This document shows, piece after piece, positions 40,904 to 49,090 of a stretch of DNA of 64,000 nt (position 1 is the first letter of the stretch; each line of letters begins with the position of its first letter). The position numbers were made by a program, and so were the translations under genes. The notes beneath the pieces are model-generated. The model was not told the origin of the DNA. It saw nothing but the letters and a program-made list of their open reading frames with translations, and did not search any database. Origin of the DNA: Nonomuraea aurantiaca (GTDB lineage: Bacteria; Actinomycetota; Actinomycetes; Streptosporangiales; Streptosporangiaceae); the NCBI RefSeq assembly GCF_020215705.1, contig NZ_JAIWNB010000020.1:1-64000 (forward strand), written 5' to 3'.

Positions 40904-41710
40904 TCAGCCGAGCACGGCGCAGACCGTGAGTGTGGTGGCCGTGGCGGTCTCGACGAGCGCCCCCAGCACGTCGCCCGTGACCCCGCCCAGGCGCCGCCTG
41001 GCATGGCGGAGCAGGAGCAACGCCGCCACGAGCCCGGCCGCGACGCCGAGGGGAAGGACGTAGACCATCCTTTGTCCCGCCACCAGGCCGAGGCCCGCTG
41101 CCCCCGCCAGGGCCAGGGCGGTGGCCACCCAGGCGGCGCCCGGCCGTACCGTGCCCGCGACCAGCGCGCCGAGCCCGTCGGGGCGGGCGGCGGGCACGGC
41201 CGACCGGCAGGCCCAGGTGAGCGCCAGGCGGCCGGTGACGCAGGCGGCCACCAGGACGAACGGCCCGAGCCCGGCAAGGGCGGTCGTCAGGCTTGCCGGC
41301 CCGAGCCTGGAGAGGGCGGTCGCCGGGGTTGCCGGCCCGAGTCCGGCAAGGGCCGTCACCTGGATGAGCAGCGTCAGCACCAGGGTGATCACGCCGAACG
41401 GCCCAATATCCGACTTTTTCATGATGTCGAGCGCCTGAGGGGCGGGCTTCCCGCTGCCCAGCCCGTCCGCGAGATCCGCCAGGCCGTCCAGATGCAGCCC
41501 TCGCGTCAGTACGGCCAGGAGCCCGACCGCGAGCGCCGCACCCAGCAACGGCGGCGCCGGGAGCAGCAACGGCAGACAGGCCACGACGCCCAGCACCAGC
41601 CCGACGGCCGGGGCCAGCACCATCGCCCGCCCCGCCACCTGGCGATCGACGCGTGTCACCCGGACCGGGAACACGCTCAGCGTCCCGATCGCGAACCGCA
41701 CCCCGTCCAT
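40904..41710 (-). CDS. cobS: Adenosylcobinamide-GDP ribazoletransferase (cobalamin synthase)
   Basis: A 268-residue membrane enzyme joining adenosylcobinamide-GDP and alpha-ribazole in the last steps of B12 assembly. The N-terminal FAIGTLSVFPVRV and the metal-binding LHLDGLADLADGLGSGKP are typical; several hydrophobic helices follow. The middle contains an unusual Gly/Pro/Leu-Ala repeated stretch (ALAGLGPATPATALSRLGPA and similar). ATG at 41710 is chosen, with GGGAG six bases away; a GTG lies one codon upstream. No B12 riboswitch was recognised before it. cobU is 1.2 kb upstream on the same strand, past the divergent ABC gene. Confidence 0.95.
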   Translation of the reverse strand: MDGVRFAIGTLSVFPVRVTRVDRQVAGRAMVLAPAVGLVLGVVACLPLLLPAPPLLGAALAVGLLAVLTRGLHLDGLADLADGLGSGKPAPQALDIMKKSDIGPFGVITLVLTLLIQVTALAGLGPATPATALSRLGPASLTTALAGLGPFVLVAACVTGRLALTWACRSAVPAARPDGLGALVAGTVRPGAAWVATALALAGAAGLGLVAGQRMVYVLPLGVAAGLVAALLLLRHARRRLGGVTGDVLGALVETATATTLTVCAVLG

Positions 41711-41843
41711 CACGCTCTCCCTACGGTTGCCGACGCGTCCACCTTCCTACGGTCGCGGACGGGTCCATGGACCGGAGTCAAGAAGACGCACACGCTGTCC
41801 CTATGGTGTCGGCGTGTCCACGGACCGGGGCCAAGAAGGCGCA
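41711..41843. repeat. Imperfect tandem repeat upstream of cobS
   Basis: The block CACGCTCTCCCTACGGTTGC (41711 on) recurs as CACGCTGTCCCTATGGTGTC (41791 on), followed in both by GGACCGG-G-CAAGAAG-CGCAC. The second unit lacks about 25 bp that are themselves a further copy of the CTACGG...GTCCA word. The array begins at the cobS start and covers its leader. No gene is visible between it and 42001. Confidence 0.7.
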
Positions 41844-42001
41844 CGTCACGGCGCCCAGCCCGGTGAACCGGAGGAGCGTGCCCCTGGACAGACCCCAGCC
41901 TCATATGGCGGGTGGGGCTCACCGGGCCGGCCGTAAAAATAGCAATAACACCCACCCATCGGACGCTGAGGGAGTCCGGGGGCGGCCACTAGGGTGGCCG
42001 G

Positions 42002-42802
42002 ATGCACGTTGTTGAACTCGAAGGCGTAGGAGTCCGGGTCGCCGGCAAGTCGCTGCTGAGTGCGGTCGACTGGCGAGTGGAGTACGGCGAGCACTGGGCC
42101 GTGCTCGGGCCCAACGGTGCCGGCAAGACGACGCTGCTCTCGCTGGCCGCCGCCGTACGACACCCGACGGAGGGCACGGTCAGCATCCTCGGCCACCGGC
42201 TCGGGCGAGCCGACGTGCGCTCGCTGCGGCGCCACATCGGCCTGGTGGCCTCCAGCCAGCGGCTGATCGACGAGGAACTCCTGGAGGAGGAAAGCGCCAC
42301 CGCCCTCACCGTGGTGCTCACCGGCCACACGGGCACGAGCGCCCCGCTCTGGGACAAGTACGGCGACGTCGAGCGGGACCGCGCCCTGCGCCTGCTGGGG
42401 GACGTGGGCTGCAAGGACCTGTCCGAGCGCCTGTTCCGGGTGTGCTCCCAGGGTGAGCGGGCCAGGATCAGGGTGGCCAGGTCGCTCATGGCGGACCCGG
42501 CGGTGCTGCTGCTCGACGAGCCGTTCGCCGGCCTCGACCTGCCGGCCCGCGAGGACCTCATCGAGGCGGTGGAGGACCTGGCGACGACCAGACCGGTGCT
42601 CACCACGGTGACGGTGACGCACCGCCTGGAGGAGGTACCCGCCACGACCACGCACGCCATGCTCATGCGCGACGCGCGCGCCCTGGCGTCCGGGCCGGTC
42701 ACGGAGGTCCTCACGCCGACGAACCTGTCCGACTGCTTCGGCCGCCCCCTGCACGTCGACCGCATGGAGGGCCGCTGGTACGCCAGAGCGATCCGCCACT
42801 AG
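42002..42802 (+). CDS. ABC transporter ATP-binding protein (ModF/YhbG-like)
   Basis: A 266-residue single ATPase domain. Walker A LGPNGAGKTTLLS near 40; Q-loop area GLVASSQRL; signature CSQGERARIRVARSL near 147, with CSQGE in place of LSGGQ; Walker B AVLLLDEPFAGLDLPA; H-loop VTVTHRLEE. The altered signature and lack of any permease nearby fit the soluble molybdate-cluster type ATPases seen in actinomycetes, whose partners are unclear. ATG at 42002. It lies between cobS and cobU but is on the opposite strand, so a role in cobalamin export or import is not indicated. Confidence 0.88.
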   Translation: MHVVELEGVGVRVAGKSLLSAVDWRVEYGEHWAVLGPNGAGKTTLLSLAAAVRHPTEGTVSILGHRLGRADVRSLRRHIGLVASSQRLIDEELLEEESATALTVVLTGHTGTSAPLWDKYGDVERDRALRLLGDVGCKDLSERLFRVCSQGERARIRVARSLMADPAVLLLDEPFAGLDLPAREDLIEAVEDLATTRPVLTTVTVTHRLEEVPATTTHAMLMRDARALASGPVTEVLTPTNLSDCFGRPLHVDRMEGRWYARAIRH

Positions 42803-42807
42803 CCGAC

Positions 42808-42908
42808 CGTACGCCGGAGCGGCCCGCGGGCGTACGCCGGAGCGGTCCGCGGCCGGACGCGGGAGCGGTCCGCCACCAGCCCCAGCCGTGCGCGGGAGCG
42901 GTTCCGCC
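42808..42908. repeat. Four degenerate 22-bp repeats
   Basis: CGTACGCCGGAGCGG-CCGCG at 42808-42829 and 42831-42852, then related units at 42854-42874 (CGGACGCGGGAGCGGTCCGC) and 42887-42908 (CGTGCGCGGGAGCGGTTCCG). They fill the gap between the convergent ABC and cobU genes and may act together as a terminator. Confidence 0.7.
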
Positions 42909-42945
42909 GGGGCGGGCCGCAGGCGGGGGTCGCGTATCCCCGGTG

Positions 42946-44031
42946 TCACAGGCGCAGAAGGCGGCCGGCGATCACCAGGGCGACATATTCGGACTCGTCG
43001 GCGAGGCGCTCGTTGAGCCGCCCCAGCTCGTCCCTGAACGCCCGCCCGCTGGCCGTCGCGGGCACCACGCCCATGCCCACCTCGTCCGACACGGCCACGA
43101 TCCGCTGGGTCGTACCCCGCCACGCCGCCACCAGCTCATCGCAGCGCGCGGCGACCGGCGCGCGATCGCCGTCCCAGGCGCCACACTCGTCGAACACCGC
43201 CGCCAGCCACGTGCCCAGCCCGTCGACCAGCAGCGGCGTCGTCGCCGAGCGGATCGTTCCCGCGAGGTCGGTGGTCTCCACCGTCGCCCAGTGGGCGGGC
43301 CTGCGCTCCCGGTGGGCCCGTACCCGCGCCGCCCACTCACCGTCGCCTTCGCCGCGCGAGCCGGTGGCGACATAGGTGACGTACGGGTCGGCGGCCAGTC
43401 GTAGCTCGGCCTCCGCCGACTTGCCCGAACGGGAACCGCCCAGCAACAGCGCCCTCTTCGGCTGTGCGGGTGCCGGTGGGGCGGCGAGCGCGGTGTCGAG
43501 CGTCGTCCCGTCCGGCACGGCTCGTACGCCCCACAGGGCGAGCCGCCGCGACAACTCCTCCTCGGACCTGACCCGGTGATCCAGCCCCACGGTCACCACC
43601 TGGGTGCCAACGCCCACCAGGCCCGCCTGCCGCAGGAGCCCGATCCGCTCGGGCCGATCGAGCGGATCGACCAGCACGATGTCGTACAGTCCAGCCGGTG
43701 CCGCCGTCGCCTCCGAGGGCGCTGTCGCTTCCGGGGCCGTGGCGGCTTTCGGGGACGCTGTCGCTTCCGGGGCCGTGGTGGCGTCCAGGGCTGCCGTCGT
43801 GGCCGGGGGCACGTACAGCAGGCGAGTGCCGTCGGGGCCCTCCAGGCCGTGACCGTCGGCCAGGATCCGATAACCGGGCGGCACGTCGTCGAACGGGAAG
43901 CGCGTGACACCATCGACGACGAGCTCGAATGGTCGTCGGTGGCCGGCGGCGAGCCCGGCACACGAGGCGCACGGGCAACCCGGCTCCGGCCAGCTCGTGC
44001 GGCCCGCGGTACCGGCGAGAAGGAGTTTCAC
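42946..44031 (-). CDS. cobU: CobU (adenosylcobinamide kinase/guanylyltransferase) with degenerate metallo-beta-lactamase-like N-terminus
   Basis: A 361-residue fusion. Residues 1-75 (MKLLLAGTAG, WPEPGCPCASC) look like the start of a metallo-beta-lactamase fold, but the HxHxDH metal site is absent. Residues 80-110 are Ala/Pro/Thr/Glu repeats of 12 residues (EATASPKAATAP). The CobU domain begins near 190 with P-loop LLLGGSRSGKSAEAE, then VTYVATGSRGEGD, HRERRPAHWATVE holding the guanylylated His, LLVDGLGTWL and SDEVGMGVVP. It phosphorylates adenosylcobinamide and adds GMP before CobS. Start GTG at 44031. Similar fusions are known in other actinomycetes. Confidence 0.92.
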   Translation of the reverse strand: MKLLLAGTAGRTSWPEPGCPCASCAGLAAGHRRPFELVVDGVTRFPFDDVPPGYRILADGHGLEGPDGTRLLYVPPATTAALDATTAPEATASPKAATAPEATAPSEATAAPAGLYDIVLVDPLDRPERIGLLRQAGLVGVGTQVVTVGLDHRVRSEEELSRRLALWGVRAVPDGTTLDTALAAPPAPAQPKRALLLGGSRSGKSAEAELRLAADPYVTYVATGSRGEGDGEWAARVRAHRERRPAHWATVETTDLAGTIRSATTPLLVDGLGTWLAAVFDECGAWDGDRAPVAARCDELVAAWRGTTQRIVAVSDEVGMGVVPATASGRAFRDELGRLNERLADESEYVALVIAGRLLRL

Positions 44032-44183
44032 TGGCCCGAGCGTACATAGACCTCGGCATCCCGACCCGCAGCGGAGGCGGTGAGGCGACGAGGCGGGGGC
44101 GGCGAGGTGGTGAGGCAGCGAGACGTGAGGCAGTGCGGGGCAGTTAGACGTGCGGCGGTTTGGCGGGGGCGGTGAGGCGTGGG

Positions 44184-44810
44184 TCAGTGGGACGGGGTTC
44201 GGGGGCGGCGGCGGGTGGCTACGACGGCGCCGCTGACGAGGAGGGCCAGGGCGGTCGCGCCGCCCAGGATCAGCGTGAGTGGCGGGCCGTTCGATGAGGC
44301 GTCGTCCGGTGAGGCGTCGGCGGGTGAGGCGGGGGTGCCAAGGTTGGTGCCGGCGGTCGCCCTGGCCGGGTAGGCGTTGATCGCCACCACGTCCCCCTGA
44401 GCGTTCATACGGGCCTTGGCGGCCGTTGCCAGTAGTTGGGCCGTGGAAGCGGTCTCCGCGCCCGTCACGCACTTCGTCAGCCCCTCCGCGGGCGGTTGCT
44501 CGCCGGGGAAGGCGTCGGACTCGGGGTCGCCGAAGTCCACCCTGACCACGACCCGCTTGCTGCCGGTGGCCGCGGCGTCCTTGCCGCACACCATCTGGTA
44601 CGACGGCAGGTCGCCCCCGGGCGGCTCCGTCGCGGTGCCGTCGGGTGAGGCGGAGAAGCGCCAGCCGATCACCGAGCCGTCCGGTGGGGCGTCCTTGGGG
44701 GAGCCCGCGAGCCACGTGACTTCCGCCGCACGGGCCACTCCGAAGGCGGCTCCCGCTACACGAGGTACGCCGAAGGCGACTTCCGTCGCCACACGATACG
44801 CGCGCAGCAT
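44184..44810 (-). CDS. Cell-surface protein of unknown function with C-terminal membrane anchor
   Basis: A 208-residue protein. The outside part contains SPKDAPPDGSVIGWRFSASP, two Cys (QMVCGKDAA and TKCVTGAE) that may pair, and a low-complexity SPADASPDDASSNGPP spacer. A transmembrane helix ends the protein (LTLILGGATALALLVSGAVV) followed by TRRRPRTPSH, i.e. a C-terminal anchor without a sortase LPxTG. The N-terminus is poorly hydrophobic for a signal peptide. GGAGGT seven bases before the ATG supports the start. GTGAGGC-rich direct repeats run through its 3' end and downstream to 44100. Function not recognised. Confidence 0.7.
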   Translation of the reverse strand: MLRAYRVATEVAFGVPRVAGAAFGVARAAEVTWLAGSPKDAPPDGSVIGWRFSASPDGTATEPPGGDLPSYQMVCGKDAAATGSKRVVVRVDFGDPESDAFPGEQPPAEGLTKCVTGAETASTAQLLATAAKARMNAQGDVVAINAYPARATAGTNLGTPASPADASPDDASSNGPPLTLILGGATALALLVSGAVVATRRRPRTPSH

Positions 44811-44892
44811 CGATCGACCTCCAAGCTCGGGAGTAAGGTTCCAGTGCCGTCGGTGGGTGCGTCGGCGAACCCGCGGAAAAGGAGCGTATGGC

Positions 44893-45099
44893 ATGACATG
44901 GCGATGGCGTTATGAAAATGCAAATGGTGGTGAGGTAACGGATCGCCCTTTGCCGCGAGAAGTTTTTCCGAGCCAGGCGGACGCGGAGTCCTGGCTTGGC
45001 GAGAACTGGGGTGAGCTGCTGGAATCCGGGGTCGAGCAGGTGGCGCTGCTCGACGAGGACCGGGTCGAATACACGGGATTGTCATTGCGTCCGGAGTGA
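44893..45099 (+). CDS. Small conserved actinobacterial protein
   Basis: A 68-residue protein, MTWRWRYENANGGEVT, then FPSQADAESWLGENWGELLE, SGVEQVALLDEDRVEYTGLS. The aromatic start and the QADAESWLGE-W--L---GV--V-L pattern are shared by short cytosolic actinobacterial proteins whose function is unknown. GGAG lies eight bases before the ATG. It is followed at 15 bp by a strong terminator, so it is a single-gene transcript. Confidence 0.8.
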   Translation: MTWRWRYENANGGEVTDRPLPREVFPSQADAESWLGENWGELLESGVEQVALLDEDRVEYTGLSLRPE

Positions 45100-45113
45100 A
45101 GCAAGGAGAAATG

Positions 45114-45152
45114 AAAAACCCCTTGAGCGTCATTGTTGCTCAAGGGGTTTTT
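45114..45152. terminator. Strong bidirectional intrinsic terminator
   Basis: AAAAACCCCTTGAGC (45114-45128) pairs perfectly with GCTCAAGGGGTTTTT (45138-45152) around a 9-nt loop. The T/A runs at both ends make it a canonical intrinsic terminator for both strands, serving the small gene and the convergent aldo/keto reductase. Confidence 0.95.
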
Positions 45153-45165
45153 GCTGCCCGGGATG

Positions 45166-46167
45166 TTATGGGCGCTTCGGGGGGCTGGCCGTCTTGGCGG
45201 GGTCGCGCTCGACGACCGGGCCGAGCACGGAGTCGATCCGCTCCAGTACGTCGGAGTCGAGCTTGACCCCGACCGCCTTGACGTTGTCGCGCACCTGCTC
45301 GGGGCGGGAGGCGCCGACGATGGCGCTGGAGACGTTCGGGTTCTGCAGGACCCAGGCGACCGCGAGCTGGGCCATGGTGAGGCCCAGGTCGGCGGCGATC
45401 GGCTGGAGCTCCTGTACGCGGGTGAGGACGTCGTCGTTCATGAAGCGGGCGATCATGTCGGCGCCGCCGGCCGTGTCGGTCGCCCTGGAGCCTTCCGGCG
45501 GGGCCTGGCCGGGCAGGTACTTGCCGGTCAGTACGCCCTGCGCGATGGGCGACCAGACGATCTGGCCGATGCCCTCACGCTCGCTGAGCGGTACGACCTC
45601 CGACTCGATGACGCGCCAGAGCATCGAGTATTGGGGCTGGCTGGACACGATCCGGTCGAAGCCCATGTCGTCGGCGATCTTCAGCGCCTGGGCGATCTGG
45701 TCGGCCGTCCACTCGCTGACGCCGATGTAGAGGACCTTGCCCTGCCGTACGAGATCGTCGAAGGTCTTGAGCGTCTCCTCCAGCGGCGTCTCGAAGTCGA
45801 AGCGGTGTGCCTGGTACAGATCGACGTAATCGGTCTGCAGCCGCCGCAGCGACCCGTGGATGGACTCGGTGATGTGCTTGCGGGACAGGCCGCGGTCGTT
45901 CGGCCCGGGGCCCGTCGGCCAGTAGACCTTGGTGAAGATCTCCAGCGATTCCCTGCGTACGCCCTTCAGGGCCCGGCCGAGCACCGACTCGGCCTTGGTG
46001 CCGGCATAGACATCGGCGGTGTCGAACGTCGTGATGCCCTCGTCGAGTGCCGCCTGCACGCACTGCTTGGCGGCGTCCTCCTCGACCTGGGAGCCATGGG
46101 TGAGCCAGTTGCCGTAGCTGATCTCGCTGACCTTGAGACCGCTGCGACCGAGGGTACGGAATTCCAT
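45166..46167 (-). CDS. Aldo/keto reductase (potassium-channel beta-subunit-like)
   Basis: A 333-residue NADPH-dependent TIM-barrel reductase. The catalytic tetrad is visible: Asp in FDTADVYAG, Tyr in that same stretch, Lys in IFTKVYW and His in LYQAHRFD. The cofactor-binding end ASRPEQVRDNVKAVGV is typical. Close relatives (YghZ/Kv-beta group) reduce methylglyoxal and other aldehydes. ATG at 46167. Divergent from the SMI1/KNR4 gene with 57 bp between. Confidence 0.94.
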   Translation of the reverse strand: MEFRTLGRSGLKVSEISYGNWLTHGSQVEEDAAKQCVQAALDEGITTFDTADVYAGTKAESVLGRALKGVRRESLEIFTKVYWPTGPGPNDRGLSRKHITESIHGSLRRLQTDYVDLYQAHRFDFETPLEETLKTFDDLVRQGKVLYIGVSEWTADQIAQALKIADDMGFDRIVSSQPQYSMLWRVIESEVVPLSEREGIGQIVWSPIAQGVLTGKYLPGQAPPEGSRATDTAGGADMIARFMNDDVLTRVQELQPIAADLGLTMAQLAVAWVLQNPNVSSAIVGASRPEQVRDNVKAVGVKLDSDVLERIDSVLGPVVERDPAKTASPPKRP

Positions 46168-46224
46168 AGATCCGACCTTAGGCCCGTCTCATGGGGTGAT
46201 CTAAATCGGGATAGGGTGCGCGAC

Positions 46225-47262
46225 GTGCTGAAGCTCGTACGGTTCGCGCTGACAGCGGCCATCCTGACCGCGATAGCGCTACGGCTGCGCCGCCGGGCCC
46301 GAGGGCCGGAGCAAGGGCCGGAGCCGACCGGCCCCGAGCCGATCCCGGGCCGCCCCACCAGGCCGAACTTGGCGCGTTACCGGGTGCGTGGCAAGGCCCG
46401 GCCGGTGGTGGCGCTGCTCGGGGTGGGCGCGCTGACGGCGGTCGTCTTCGGGGTGTTCGCCCTCATGGGGATGCCGATCCACGACCGGGAGGAAGACCCG
46501 CTCGGCGAGATGTTCCGTGACGCCGCGAGGCGCTCGGCCATGGCCGCCACCGCCGACCCCGCTCCCGCCCAGCCCGCCACCGGCGAGCCCACGCCCGCCG
46601 AAACCGCCATCGACGACGTGTCCTCGACGCCTTCGCCCGCCGCACCCGATCCGTTCTGCCACCCCGAGCCGCGGCCGGTCACCGTCCGCCCGCTGGACCC
46701 GAAGGTGAAACGCGCGGTCGACCGCCAGTGGCGGCGCGTCGAGCGGTGGCTGAAGGCCAACGCGCCCAAGACCTACGCGACGCTGGGCCGTCCGGGCCGC
46801 GCCAGGACGATCGCCGTCGCCGAAGCACAGATGGGCGTGGACTTCCCCGACAGCCTGCGCGCCTCGCTGCTGCGCCACAACGGCTCCAGAGGGGCCGGCG
46901 CCTTCGGCTTCGGCGCCTCGTCCGACGGCGCCGTCAACCTCGGCATCCGCGACATCAGGGACACCTGGCGGACTCTCTGCGCAAACGACGGCAGAGACCC
47001 CGCGATCGAGTGGTGGAGCGGCCGGACGATCCCCTTCCTCTCCTTCGGTCAGCGTGAGGGAGGGGACGGCGAGTACGCCGTGGTCGACTCCATCGGCGGC
47101 AAGGTCGGCTGGGACGGCACGATCTCCGGCATGAGCCCGCGCCCGCCCTCCTACTACGCGCTGATGCGGACCGTCGCCGACAGCCTGGAGAACCGTACGG
47201 AGTTCGACGGCTGGCGGCCCACGGTCACGCGAGGGGTGCTGCGCTGGGAGAAGCCGGAATGA
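46225..47262 (+). CDS. Membrane protein with SMI1/KNR4-like domain
   Basis: A 345-residue protein. A first hydrophobic segment (about residues 5-20) is followed by a second helix near 60-80 (PVVALLGVGALTAVVFGVFALMG), a Pro/Ala/Thr spacer and a C-terminal domain from about 145. That domain has WLKANAPKTYATL, IAVAEAQMGVDFPDSLRASLLRHNG, IPFLSFGQREGGDGEYAVVD and WDGTISGMSPRPPSYYALM, which is the SMI1/KNR4 (SUKH) fold: ITEAE--LG--LP-SLR--L--HNG. SUKH proteins are frequent immunity proteins and regulators; here it is tethered to the membrane. Start chosen at GTG 46225 (AGGG nine bases upstream); GTG 46216 is possible. Confidence 0.8.
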   Translation: MLKLVRFALTAAILTAIALRLRRRARGPEQGPEPTGPEPIPGRPTRPNLARYRVRGKARPVVALLGVGALTAVVFGVFALMGMPIHDREEDPLGEMFRDAARRSAMAATADPAPAQPATGEPTPAETAIDDVSSTPSPAAPDPFCHPEPRPVTVRPLDPKVKRAVDRQWRRVERWLKANAPKTYATLGRPGRARTIAVAEAQMGVDFPDSLRASLLRHNGSRGAGAFGFGASSDGAVNLGIRDIRDTWRTLCANDGRDPAIEWWSGRTIPFLSFGQREGGDGEYAVVDSIGGKVGWDGTISGMSPRPPSYYALMRTVADSLENRTEFDGWRPTVTRGVLRWEKPE

Positions 47263-47268
47263 ACGGGT

Positions 47269-47880
47269 CTACTTCTTGGGCGGAACCGGCTTGCCGCCCG
47301 GCAGGACCGCGGGCGGCGGGAAGCGCAGCTTGCGGATCTGCAGAGCCCGCATCGCGGCATAGAAGCCGACGCCGCGCAGGTTCTCTTTGGGATACTTCTC
47401 CGCCACCAGCTTCTTGATCCGCCAGGCCACGAAGATCGAGGTGAAGAGCACGCCGATCATCATGATCGGCCAGCCGATCGTGATCACGTAGCCGAGCACC
47501 AGCGGACGGATGTCGGCGGGCCACGGGATCCACGTCGCCAGCAGGATCACCAGCGAGAACGGCAGGAAGTATTGGCTCGGCAGCCGCCGCGAGTCGACCC
47601 AGTCGCGCGCGAACTTGCGCGCCGGGCCCTTGTCGCGGGCCGGGAAATAGCGTTCGTCGCCCGCGAGCATGCCCTTACGGGCCCGCTCGCGCTCGACAGT
47701 CTGCTTGGCGCGGGCCTGTCGATAGGCCTCTTTGCGGTCCTTGGGCGCGGTGACCGGCTGGCGCCGTCTGCCTTCCGCGTCCCGGCGCTTGGGTGTGGGA
47801 CGACCCTTGCCCTGGGGCTTAGGATCGTCAATGGGGACGGGGGTGTCGTCCACGGAGGTTTGGGAACGGCGTCGCAACAC
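47269..47880 (-). CDS. DUF3043 membrane protein
   Basis: A 203-residue protein. The first 75 residues are highly basic (GRPTPKRRDAEGRRRQPVTA, KDRKEAYRQARAKQ), then MLAGDERYFPARDKGPARKFARDWVDSRR and two transmembrane helices (about 110-128 and 135-156), followed by a basic tail. The ARDWVDSRR motif and layout define DUF3043, an uncharacterised actinobacterial family. GTG start. Tail-to-tail with the SMI1 gene (6 bp apart) and divergent from pspA. Confidence 0.9.
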   Translation of the reverse strand: MLRRRSQTSVDDTPVPIDDPKPQGKGRPTPKRRDAEGRRRQPVTAPKDRKEAYRQARAKQTVERERARKGMLAGDERYFPARDKGPARKFARDWVDSRRLPSQYFLPFSLVILLATWIPWPADIRPLVLGYVITIGWPIMMIGVLFTSIFVAWRIKKLVAEKYPKENLRGVGFYAAMRALQIRKLRFPPPAVLPGGKPVPPKK

Positions 47881-48006
47881 GACCTCAACCCTACCTGGAT
47901 GGCAACTTAGTGACGCCCCCGTGCGTTATGCGTAGGGTAATCCCAAGGCGGCTGCGCTGCACTGGGTGAACACCAGCACGACCTAAGAAGGGGACGGCCG
48001 ACGCGC

Positions 48007-48813
48007 ATGAGCGTGATGAAGAGACTTTCGATGATCTTCAAGTCCAAGGCCAACAAGGCCCTGGACAAAATGGAGGATCCGCGCGAGACCCTCGACTATT
48101 CCTACCAGCGGCAACTGGAGTTGCTGCAGAAGGTACGCCGGGGCGTGGCGGACGTCGCCACCTCGCGCAAGCGGGTGGAGTTGCAGGTCAACGGCCTCGA
48201 ACAGCAGGCCAGGCGTTATGAGGAGCAGGGCCGCAAGGCGCTGTCCGTCGGGCGCGAGGACCTGGCACGTGAGGCTCTCCAGCGCCGGTCCAATCTGCAG
48301 TCGCAGATGGCCGACCTGAAGATTCAGCATGAGAACCTGCAGGCCGAGGAGGAGAAGCTGACCACGGCTTCCCAGCGGCTGCAGGCGAAGGTCGACTCCT
48401 TCCGTACGAAGAAGGAGACGATCAAGGCCACCTACACCGCGGCCGAGGCCCAGACGCGCATCAACGAGGCCTTCTCCGGCATCTCCGAGGAGATGGGCGA
48501 CGTCGGTCTCGCGATCCAGCGCGCCGAGGACAAGACCGCGCAGATGCAGGCCCGCGCCGGCGCCATCGACGAGCTGCTCGCCAGCGGCGCGCTCGATGAC
48601 TACAGCGGCACCCGCGGCGACGACATCCAGGCCGAGCTCGACCGCATGGGCGGCGGCATGGACGTGGAGCTGGAGCTGGCCCGGATGAAGGCCGAGCTCG
48701 GCCAGGGTCCCGCGCCCAAGAGCGCCATCGAGCCGGGCCAGGGCCAGGCTGCGCCCCAGCAGGCTCAGCCTCAGAACACCCAGCAGCTGCGCCAGCCTGG
48801 GGAGGGCGCATGA
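48007..48813 (+). CDS. pspA: PspA/IM30 family envelope-stress protein
   Basis: A 268-residue coiled-coil protein: MSVMKRLSMIFKSKANKALD amphipathic helix, DPRETLDYSYQRQLELLQKVR, then long charged helices (EALQRRSNLQSQMADLKIQH, EKLTTASQRLQAKVDSFRTK) and a flexible Gln/Pro tail. IM30/PspA proteins polymerise on stressed membranes and keep the permeability barrier. The ATG overlap with the next gene (ATGA at 48810) shows coupling to PspAA. Gene order pspA-pspAA-htpX-pspAB is a known actinobacterial envelope-stress neighbourhood. Confidence 0.95.
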   Translation: MSVMKRLSMIFKSKANKALDKMEDPRETLDYSYQRQLELLQKVRRGVADVATSRKRVELQVNGLEQQARRYEEQGRKALSVGREDLAREALQRRSNLQSQMADLKIQHENLQAEEEKLTTASQRLQAKVDSFRTKKETIKATYTAAEAQTRINEAFSGISEEMGDVGLAIQRAEDKTAQMQARAGAIDELLASGALDDYSGTRGDDIQAELDRMGGGMDVELELARMKAELGQGPAPKSAIEPGQGQAAPQQAQPQNTQQLRQPGEGA

Positions 48814-49088
48814 TCGTCAGAATCATGGGCGAGGGGCAGGTCGAGATCTCGGCCGACGACATCTCCGTGCTCAACCAGCTCGACAGCGAGCTCGAGTCGG
48901 CCATCGAGTCCGACGACGAGGCGAGCTTCCGGGTCAAGTTGCACGCCCTGCTCGACAAGGTGCGCCACGTGGGCAAGTCGCTTCCCGACGACAGCCTTGA
49001 GCCGTCAGAGCTGATCCTTCCCCCCGCGGACGCCTCGATCGAGGAGGTCCGGGAGATGCTGGGCGACCAGGGCCTCATCCCGGGCTAG
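48810..49088 (+). CDS. pspAA: PspA-associated protein PspAA
   Basis: A 92-residue protein, MIVRIMGEGQVEISADDISVLN, then LESAIESDDEASFRVKLHALLDKVRHVG and LPPADASIEEVREMLGDQGLIPG. This matches the PspAA domain found fused to or beside PspA in actinobacteria and archaea. Its start overlaps the pspA stop by 4 bp. Likely a direct partner of PspA; biochemistry unknown. Confidence 0.9.
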   Translation: MIVRIMGEGQVEISADDISVLNQLDSELESAIESDDEASFRVKLHALLDKVRHVGKSLPDDSLEPSELILPPADASIEEVREMLGDQGLIPG

Positions 49089-49090
49089 CC

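Noticed and set aside
41714..42001. A cobalamin riboswitch upstream of cobS
   Set aside because: The B12-box words could not be found on either strand; the region is explained by the tandem repeat.
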